Positions 58,536-64,000 of a DNA stretch of 64,000 nt are shown in pieces (within the stretch, counting starts at the first letter, position 1; each line of letters opens with the position of its first letter). Location: contig NZ_CP041638.1 in the NCBI RefSeq assembly GCF_007197775.1, positions 248,001 through 312,000 on the forward strand, read 5' to 3'. Under the pieces are notes generated by a model, which was not told the DNA's origin, searched no databases, and saw only the letters and a list, made by a program, of their open reading frames with translations. A program made the translations under genes and the position numbers. Source of the DNA: Thalassotalea sp. PS06 (GTDB lineage Bacteria > Pseudomonadota > Gammaproteobacteria > Enterobacterales > Alteromonadaceae).

Positions 58536-59363
58536 ATGGAACTTGATCGATTTAGTCAGTCCCTGGTTGCTTTGACTCAAGCCGTAGCGACACCAAACTT
58601 TTATCCTGCCTGTCAGCAACTATTTGAATCTTTTCTAGATTACGATGAATTGCTGGTTATCCATTTTCACCGTGAACAAGCACCGAGTCTTTTATTTCAG
58701 CACAGTAAAAATGCACATTCTGCTAATGATCTGGTGCAGCGCAATGAATGGAATTATTTGACTAACCTCTATGTTCTCGACCCATTTTACCGAGCCTACA
58801 TTGATGATAATTATTCTGGCTTTCTAAGATTGAGTGACAGTGGTCCGGATCAGTTTGAAACCATATATAACCTCTATTTTAACTATCTAAAATTATCTGA
58901 CGAGGTTGGATTTCTTTTACCTCTGGAAGATGGCAGCTGTATTCATATTGATTTATCCCGATTCTCTCCCGCGGAATCTTTTGGCGTTCGCACCTGTGCT
59001 TATTTGTCGCAATTAGTAAATGTATTGGCCGAGCTTTTCGCAGAGCATATTCGCGCGACACCTAAGCAACAAGACGAAAAGCAAAACCATGTTGAACAAT
59101 TGCTACAAAATTTTGGTAAGGATGTGTTGACCAATAAAGAGTATCAGGTGATGCAATTATTACTGCGCGGCCACTCTACCAAAGCCATAGCCGCTAATAT
59201 GGGGATCGGAACCGAAACCGTAAAAATGCATCGCAAGAATATTTACGGTAAAACTTTCACCGTAGGTCAGCCTGAAATTCTCGCCTTGTTTATCGAGATC
59301 CTGCAATCTGAAGATTTAGATCCAGGTCAGGATCAATTACATCGTTATCTGCAACGTCAATAA
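58536..59363 (+). CDS. LuxR-family transcriptional regulator
   Basis: A 275-aa regulator. A C-terminal LuxR-type helix-turn-helix (about residues 203-262; LTNKEYQVMQLLLRGHSTKAIAANMGIGTETVKMHRKNIYGK) follows a roughly 180-aa sensor region with no recognised receiver domain. The sensor part starts RFSQSLVALTQAVATPNF and is rich in aromatic residues, as in amine- or polyamine-linked solo LuxR regulators. It sits between the permease and the FAD oxidase of the same cluster, so it probably controls that cluster. The inducer is unknown. Confidence 0.85.
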   Translation: MELDRFSQSLVALTQAVATPNFYPACQQLFESFLDYDELLVIHFHREQAPSLLFQHSKNAHSANDLVQRNEWNYLTNLYVLDPFYRAYIDDNYSGFLRLSDSGPDQFETIYNLYFNYLKLSDEVGFLLPLEDGSCIHIDLSRFSPAESFGVRTCAYLSQLVNVLAELFAEHIRATPKQQDEKQNHVEQLLQNFGKDVLTNKEYQVMQLLLRGHSTKAIAANMGIGTETVKMHRKNIYGKTFTVGQPEILALFIEILQSEDLDPGQDQLHRYLQRQ

Positions 59364-59473
59364 TTAGGTCCTGGCAATAAATTAGTCCATGTATGACCCC
59401 CCTTATAGGGGTACTCATCTTTAATGCTTGGGGTAAGGTATCCACAATCCTTAATTTTGTGGAGCAGCAGTTC

Positions 59474-60871
59474 ATGCCCTCATCGATGACTGACGGATTC
59501 AGTCAGACTAAATTTTTTCCTTATTGGCTCGATAGTGCTGACAGACCAGCACCTGAGCCAGAGCTTTGCTGTGATATCGAAACCGAGTTACTGATTGTTG
59601 GCGCTGGATTTACGGGGCTTTGGGCCGCATTGCAGGCAATTCAGGAAAATCCCAATCGCCAGATAACCGTTATTGAGGCCAGACAAATCGCCATCGGCGC
59701 CACTGGTCGTCCGGGCGCGATTCTGTCAACATCGTTAATGCATGGTATGGAAAACTCATATCGGCTATTCGCTGCAGAAATGGACAAATTGGAACAACTT
59801 GGTAAGGAAAACATGGATGGTTTTCGAAAAACCATCGAAGATTTTGATATCGATTGTGATATTGAGTGGGGTGGTGAGCTAACGGTTGCCGTTGGTGAGC
59901 AGGGAATTGAGGACATTGAGCGTGAATATCAACTTTATAAACGCTTTGGTCATGATGCGCATTTGTTATCTGCAGAGCAGGTTCGCTCAGAAGTTAATTC
60001 GCCACTTTTTGCTGGGGGGCTTTGGTCAAAACAGCGCAGCGGTACGGTTAATCCGGCAAAACTTGCCTGGGGATTAAAGCGTGCAGCAAAGTCTTTAGGG
60101 GTGACGTTTTACGAAAATACCCCAAAGCTAAAAGCCAAAAATCTTGGCGATAGCATTGAAGTCACTGTGCCTAACGGAAAAATTCGAGCAGCTAAAGTAA
60201 TACTGGCTACCAATGCTTTTACTTCTCATCACAAAAAAATCAGCCGTCGCGTTTCGGCGATTCGCGATCGCATTCTGGTTACTGAACCTTTGACTGCCGC
60301 ACAACTAGAGTCAATTGGCTGGACTAATCGTCAGGGCGTTTACGACACCCGCACCCAGTTAAACTACATGCGTTTAACCAAAGACAACCGGCTGTTATTT
60401 GGTGGTCGGCTTGGCTACTTCTACAACAACAATACCGACCCTGAGCAAGATAAAACTCCTGAACCTTATTACCGTTTGCTCGAGGCATTGCATCGCACAT
60501 TCCCGTCATTAAAGGGTGTATCTGTCTCCCATGCTTGGAGTGGCCCGATTGCTCTCACCACCAGAATGGCTGTGCACTATCAAAGGTTCTTTGCTGGCAA
60601 AATGATTTATGCCGGTGGCTATTCGGGTTTTGGAGTAACCGCAAGTCGTTTCGCCGCTCGGGTTGGGTTGGCAATTATTGATAACAAGGACATTCCGGAG
60701 ACACAGCTTACGTTCGCCAAAACCGTCCCGGGCTATATTCCACCAGAGCCATTTCGATACCTTGGTGCCAAGCTAACCATGTATGCCTTAGATACCGCCG
60801 ATGAAAAAGGTGGCTGGAGGATCCCATGGTTGAAAATGGTCGAGAAAATGGGCTTTCCCCTAAAACCATAA
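59474..60871 (+). CDS. FAD-dependent amine oxidoreductase, variant DAO-family
   Basis: A 465-aa relative of the oxidase at 5257-6666 (shared WLDSADRP-PEPEL N-terminus, VNPAKLAWGLKRA and C-terminal KTVPGYIPPEPFRYLGAKLT). ATG 59474 is used (GGAGCAG nine bases upstream); ATG 59486 is an alternative. The Rossmann motif is IVGAGFTGLWAALQA. The second FAD-contact segment reads GATGRPGAILS where its three relatives in the window have GASGRNGG, so flavin binding or substrate access may differ. It oxidises an amine next to the deiminase/carbamoylase genes and is likely part of one operon with them (37 bp to the next gene). Confidence 0.82.
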   Translation: MPSSMTDGFSQTKFFPYWLDSADRPAPEPELCCDIETELLIVGAGFTGLWAALQAIQENPNRQITVIEARQIAIGATGRPGAILSTSLMHGMENSYRLFAAEMDKLEQLGKENMDGFRKTIEDFDIDCDIEWGGELTVAVGEQGIEDIEREYQLYKRFGHDAHLLSAEQVRSEVNSPLFAGGLWSKQRSGTVNPAKLAWGLKRAAKSLGVTFYENTPKLKAKNLGDSIEVTVPNGKIRAAKVILATNAFTSHHKKISRRVSAIRDRILVTEPLTAAQLESIGWTNRQGVYDTRTQLNYMRLTKDNRLLFGGRLGYFYNNNTDPEQDKTPEPYYRLLEALHRTFPSLKGVSVSHAWSGPIALTTRMAVHYQRFFAGKMIYAGGYSGFGVTASRFAARVGLAIIDNKDIPETQLTFAKTVPGYIPPEPFRYLGAKLTMYALDTADEKGGWRIPWLKMVEKMGFPLKP

Positions 60872-60908
60872 ATTTACACGTTAAGAGTAATGAAATCAGG
60901 ATAAATCA

Positions 60909-61820
60909 ATGAATGCATTTACCTTTAAACGACGCCTGGATGGCGGCAATACCCCAAGGCTACAACCCTGGAGCATGGACTCTGAATATGGGGTTTTAAA
61001 AGATGTGTTAATCGGGCCGATGGATCATTACTCATGGCAAACCGGCAATGCGATGTCGCGCCGTTCGATGCGCCTGGGTCGTCAGTTTGATATTGCGGTT
61101 GCTAAACAACAGTATCAACAGATGCTGGATATTTATCGTCAATGTGGCGTTAATACCCATCTGTTAAAGCCTGACGAGCAACTTCCTTATCAATTATATG
61201 CACGAGATTCTAGCGTTATGACCCCTTGGGGCCCAGTGGTCACTCAGATGTTTAGCCCCTGGCGTCGTGGCGAGTGGGCAGAAATTATAAAGTTTTATCA
61301 GGGCATGGATATTCCACTTTATGACATCATTACCGCAGGCAGTTTTGAAGGTGGTGATTTTATGGTGCTGGAGCCGGGCGTGATTTTATGTGGTTATACT
61401 GGCGAGCGCACTAGTGAAGCGGGATTAAAACAGATGCAGGCCTGGATCGAAGCGGAAGGTTGGGAATTTAAGAGCTATCAATTTGATCCATATTTCCTTC
61501 ATCTTGATGTCAAAGTTGCCATGTTGTCGGAAAAACTGGCAGCAGTTTGTACCCAGGCGGTTGAAGATGAATTGCTGGACTGGTTTAAAGACCGAGGTAT
61601 TGAAATCATCGATATTTCCTATCGCAGTGTGCTAGAGCTCGGCGTGAATGTGGTTGCCCTAGGTAATGACAGAGTGCTGATACCGGCACAAAGTACCGAG
61701 CTTATTGAAAAATCCAAAGCCCATGGCTTAGAAGTTTTCGCACCGGACATGTCAATGTTTACCTCTGGCGGTGGTGGTGTTCACTGTATGTGTCAGCCTT
61801 TGAGCAGGGAAGATGCGTAA
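60909..61820 (+). CDS. Arginine deiminase/DDAH-like hydrolase of the guanidino-modifying superfamily
   Basis: A 303-aa enzyme of the amidinotransferase/deiminase fold. The catalytic set is visible: Asp/Glu in ARDSSVM and SFEGGDFMV, His198 in FLHLDVKVA, and nucleophile Cys293 in GVHCMC. It would hydrolyse a guanidino group to a ureido product with release of ammonia or amine. True arginine deiminases are longer (about 400 aa); this length fits dimethylarginine dimethylaminohydrolase-like or amidinotransferase-like members. The stop overlaps the start of the N-carbamoyl-amidohydrolase gene by one base, so they are coupled. The likely substrate is a guanidino acid, but that is inferred. Confidence 0.83.
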   Translation: MNAFTFKRRLDGGNTPRLQPWSMDSEYGVLKDVLIGPMDHYSWQTGNAMSRRSMRLGRQFDIAVAKQQYQQMLDIYRQCGVNTHLLKPDEQLPYQLYARDSSVMTPWGPVVTQMFSPWRRGEWAEIIKFYQGMDIPLYDIITAGSFEGGDFMVLEPGVILCGYTGERTSEAGLKQMQAWIEAEGWEFKSYQFDPYFLHLDVKVAMLSEKLAAVCTQAVEDELLDWFKDRGIEIIDISYRSVLELGVNVVALGNDRVLIPAQSTELIEKSKAHGLEVFAPDMSMFTSGGGGVHCMCQPLSREDA

Positions 61821-63070
61821 TGAATGATTTGACCAATGGCCAAACATTAGCGATTAACGGCCAGCGTCTTTGGCAGTCATTAATGAGCATGGCCAAAATT
61901 GGCGCTACTGAAAAAGGTGGTTGTAATCGTCAGGCGCTAACGCAGCTGGATAAAGCCGGGCGAGATCTGTTTATTCAATGGTGTGAAGATGCTGGGTGTG
62001 AAGTACGTTACGACCAAATGGGCAATTTATTTGCCCGCCGCCCAGGAAAAAATAATGATTTACCACCGGTAATTACTGGTAGTCACTTGGACACCCAACC
62101 GACAGGCGGAAAGTTTGACGGTGTCTATGGGGTACTTGCCGGCCTGGAAGTTATTCGCACGCTTAATGAGCAAAATATTGAAACCTTACACCCTATTGAG
62201 GTAATTGCCTGGACCAATGAAGAAGGGGCTCGCTTTTCTCCTGCTATGATTGGCTCTGGTGTCTGGTGTGGTGAGTTTGATATTGATTATGGCTGGTCGC
62301 GGACGGATAAACAGGGTGTAAGCATCAAGGACGAGCTAGTTAACCATAATATGCTCGGTGATGCGAAATGTAGTGCTTTTGCTGTTAAAGCGGCATTTGA
62401 ATTACACATAGAACAAGGGCCAATTCTCGAGGCAGAGGAGCTACAGATTGGTATAGTGCAAGGCGTTCAGGGGATGCGTTGGTATGATTTAACCATCACC
62501 GGAAGTCCGGTTCATGCTGGTCCGACGCCAATGGAGCAGCGCCGTGACCCTTTTATGGGGCTTGCCGACATTACCAAGCAACTGTATCAACTAGCACAGC
62601 AATATGCGCCATGGTCGCGGGTAACATTCGGAGATATTAAGGCGCTGCCGGGATCTCGTAATACGGTACCCGAGCAATTAATTTTGGCAGTAGATTTACG
62701 TCATCCCGATCAACAAATTCTGGAACAAATGGATCAGGCGTTTAGAGAAATTGTTTCAGAGGTAAGTGAGCAATACCAATTATCGTCAACCATTCATGAT
62801 GAGTGGAATTCGCCAGCTGTTACATTCGATGGCAATTGTGTCTCCGCAGTATCTGCAGCAGTAGAAGCTTTTGGCTATTCGGCAAAACAAATGTTCAGTG
62901 GTGCCGGCCATGACTCAGTGTATGTGTCTAAAGTTGCGCCCACCTCGATGATATTCGTTCCTTGTGAAGGCGGGATAAGCCACAACGAGGCAGAGAATGC
63001 CCATAAAGACGATATCACTGCTGGTGCTAATGTCTTACTTGGTGCCATGTTGAGGATGGCTGAATTATAG
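61820..63070 (+). CDS. N-carbamoyl-amino acid/allantoate amidohydrolase-like (M20 family)
   Basis: A 416-aa dinuclear-zinc hydrolase of the hydantoinase/carbamoylase (HyuC/AllC) group. Ligands visible are GSHLDTQPTGGKFDGVYGV (His, Asp), TNEEGARFSP (Glu), ELHIEQGP (His) and GGISHNEAE (His). The dimerisation insert has GSPVHAGPTPM. It splits N-carbamoyl compounds to amine, CO2 and ammonia. ATG 61820 overlaps the TAA of the deiminase gene (TAATG), with AGGGAAG upstream. Together the two enzymes would convert a guanidino compound to a free amine through a ureido intermediate (inference). Confidence 0.9.
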   Translation: MNDLTNGQTLAINGQRLWQSLMSMAKIGATEKGGCNRQALTQLDKAGRDLFIQWCEDAGCEVRYDQMGNLFARRPGKNNDLPPVITGSHLDTQPTGGKFDGVYGVLAGLEVIRTLNEQNIETLHPIEVIAWTNEEGARFSPAMIGSGVWCGEFDIDYGWSRTDKQGVSIKDELVNHNMLGDAKCSAFAVKAAFELHIEQGPILEAEELQIGIVQGVQGMRWYDLTITGSPVHAGPTPMEQRRDPFMGLADITKQLYQLAQQYAPWSRVTFGDIKALPGSRNTVPEQLILAVDLRHPDQQILEQMDQAFREIVSEVSEQYQLSSTIHDEWNSPAVTFDGNCVSAVSAAVEAFGYSAKQMFSGAGHDSVYVSKVAPTSMIFVPCEGGISHNEAENAHKDDITAGANVLLGAMLRMAEL

Positions 63071-63101
63071 CGTCAGCTGAAACTGCCGCTAAATTCAGTG
63101 T

Positions 63102-63199
63102 ACAGAACACAGAACACAGAACACAGAACACAGAACACAGAATACAGAATACAGAACACAGAACACAGAATACAGAATACAGAATACAGAGCACAGAGT
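63102..63199. repeat. Heptamer microsatellite (ACAGAAY), 14 copies
   Basis: Fourteen consecutive 7-bp units: five ACAGAAC, two ACAGAAT, two ACAGAAC, three ACAGAAT, then ACAGAGC and ACAGAGT. It begins 32 bp after the carbamoylase gene and lies before the palindrome array. Copy number is likely to vary by slippage. No reading frame spans it. Confidence 0.95.
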
Positions 63200-63219
63200 T
63201 CAGAAAAAGCGCTTTAACT

Positions 63220-63870
63220 CTACGTCATTCCGACCCCAAATCACTCTAGCGTCATTCCGGTCTTCGAACCGGAATCTAAGTTTTTGGCAAGAGATACCGG
63301 ACGACTCCGGTATGACGAAGTTAAGGGGTAACGGCATTCGGCCCCATACCCTAGAGCGTCATTCGGCCCCTACCCTAGAGCGTCATTCCGGTCTTCGAAC
63401 CGGAATCTAAGTTTTTGGCAAGGGATACCGGACGACTCCGGTATGACGAAGTTAAGGGGTAACGTCATTCGGTCCCATACCCTAGAGCGTCATTACGGTC
63501 CTCGAACCGGAATCTAAGTTTTTGGCAAGAGATACCGGACCACTCCGGTATGACGAAGTTAAGGGGTAACGGCATTCGGTCCCATACCCTAGAGCGTCAT
63601 TCCGGTCCTCGAACCGGAATCTAAGTTTTTGGCAAGAGATACCGGACCACTCCGGTATGACGAAGTTAAGGGGTAACGTCATTCGGCCCCATACCCTAGA
63701 GCGTCATTCCGGTCCTCGAACCGGAATCTAAGTTTTTGGCAAGAGATACCGGACCACTCCGTTATGACGAAGTTAAGGGGTAACGGCATTCGGTCCCATA
63801 CCCTAGAGCGTCATTCGGCCCCTACCCTAGAGCGTCATTCCGGTCTTCGAACCGGAATCTAAAGTTAACA
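63220..63870. repeat. Tandem palindrome array, 107/131-bp units
   Basis: Palindrome A (ATTCCGGT-CTTCGA-ACCGGAAT and variants) follows GTC at 63251, 63382, 63489, 63596, 63703 and 63834, so units are 131, 107, 107, 107 and 131 bp. The long units carry an extra CATTCGGCCCCTACCCTAGAGCGT segment. Palindrome B (ATACCGGA/TCCGGTAT followed by GACG) lies about 40 bp after each A except the last. Copy 5 of B has a mismatch (CCGTTAT). The ATACC...GGTATGACG element also occurs in the 14590 array. No gene is encoded; a short minus-strand frame through it looks accidental. Confidence 0.92.
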
Positions 63871-63981
63871 ACAGATACCATCCACAAAAACAGTTTTATT
63901 GGTTTTGTGATTGCCTTAGTCGTTTATATCGTTAACAATCGAACGACCCGAATAACTAAAACAAATAACAGGGAGCTGTCT
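63871..63981. other. Short AT-rich leader before next gene
   Basis: About 110 bp between the array and a likely gene start. No clear promoter boxes. GGGAG at 63971 serves as ribosome binding site. Confidence 0.4.
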
Positions 63982-64000
63982 GTGTCAGAAACAACATCCG
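63982..64000 (+). CDS. Possible start of a further gene, cut by the window edge
   Basis: GTG at 63982 has GGGAG six bases upstream and opens MSETTS before the window ends. The first residues resemble the start of a permease or other cytosolic-first protein, but too little is seen for a name. Confidence 0.4.

Noticed and set aside
63220..63870. CRISPR array or coding repeats
   Set aside because: The 107-131-bp units are repeated as a whole with no variable spacers, and the short frames through them match known non-coding palindromes in style.

Overview
The window comes from a gamma-proteobacterium, most likely a marine Alteromonadales member. The block prmA-dusB-fis-purH-purD followed by an rRNA operon, the many TonB/APC/FAD-oxidase genes and the AT-leaning sequence all fit that order. 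I cannot fix the genus from memory of the 16S gene.

Layout. (A) 1-24.6 kb is a polyamine catabolism region. It holds a beta-alanine:pyruvate aminotransferase (cut by the left edge), a malonate/methylmalonate-semialdehyde dehydrogenase, a cupin, an aminoaldehyde dehydrogenase resembling plant betaine aldehyde dehydrogenases, three PuuB-type FAD oxidases, PuuC, a TonB-dependent receptor, a PuuR-type repressor, an exported amidohydrolase, and a puuD-puuA-spuC-like operon. Four promoter regions here share a PuuR-like motif (RGTGTTYnATWWWTT), so they probably form one regulon. An accessory patch (12.5-16 kb) holds a P-loop kinase-like gene, two small membrane proteins and a 1.37 kb array of tandem hairpins. 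(B) 24.9-45.1 kb is mostly chromosomal housekeeping: a TorF-type porin, rpe, trpS, a protease/FHA pair, a subtilase, an HTH/membrane pair, a Gfo/Idh oxidoreductase, a divergent Hsp20, a DJ-1/PfpI protein, a precorrin-2 dehydrogenase with a relic C-terminus, prmA, dusB, fis, purH, a signal-peptide methyltransferase, purD and an RRM protein. Two full 275-bp MITEs in opposite orientation and one 55-bp deletion derivative lie in or beside this part. (C) 45.3-51.2 kb is a full rrn operon (16S, tRNA-Ala, tRNA-Ile, 23S, 5S) with two tandem growth-type promoters. (D) 51.2-63.1 kb is a second nitrogen-compound region: a LysR regulator divergent from gabD-gabT, pssA, an APC permease, a LuxR-type regulator, a fourth FAD oxidase, a guanidino-modifying-superfamily deiminase and an N-carbamoyl-amidohydrolase. 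(E) 63.1-64 kb is a heptamer microsatellite, then a second palindrome array, then the start of another gene.

How it works together. Putrescine can be taken to GABA either by gamma-glutamylation (PuuA, PuuB, PuuC, PuuD) or by direct transamination (SpuC-like). GABA then goes to succinate through GabT and GabD. The aminopropyl half of spermidine, as 3-aminopropanal, can be oxidised to beta-alanine, transaminated to malonate semialdehyde and converted to acetyl-CoA by the genes at 0-5 kb. The deiminase plus carbamoylase pair at 61-63 kb could remove a guanidino group (guanidino to ureido to amine) and feed the same GABA or amino acid pool; this is inference.

The least ordinary signals are the hairpin-linker arrays. 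In the 14.6-16 kb array whole hairpin+linker modules are gained or lost and stem substitutions are compensatory. Other notable items are the shared operator that ties a TonB receptor to the polyamine regulon, the paired deiminase/carbamoylase, the inverted MITEs and the relic SUMT domain.
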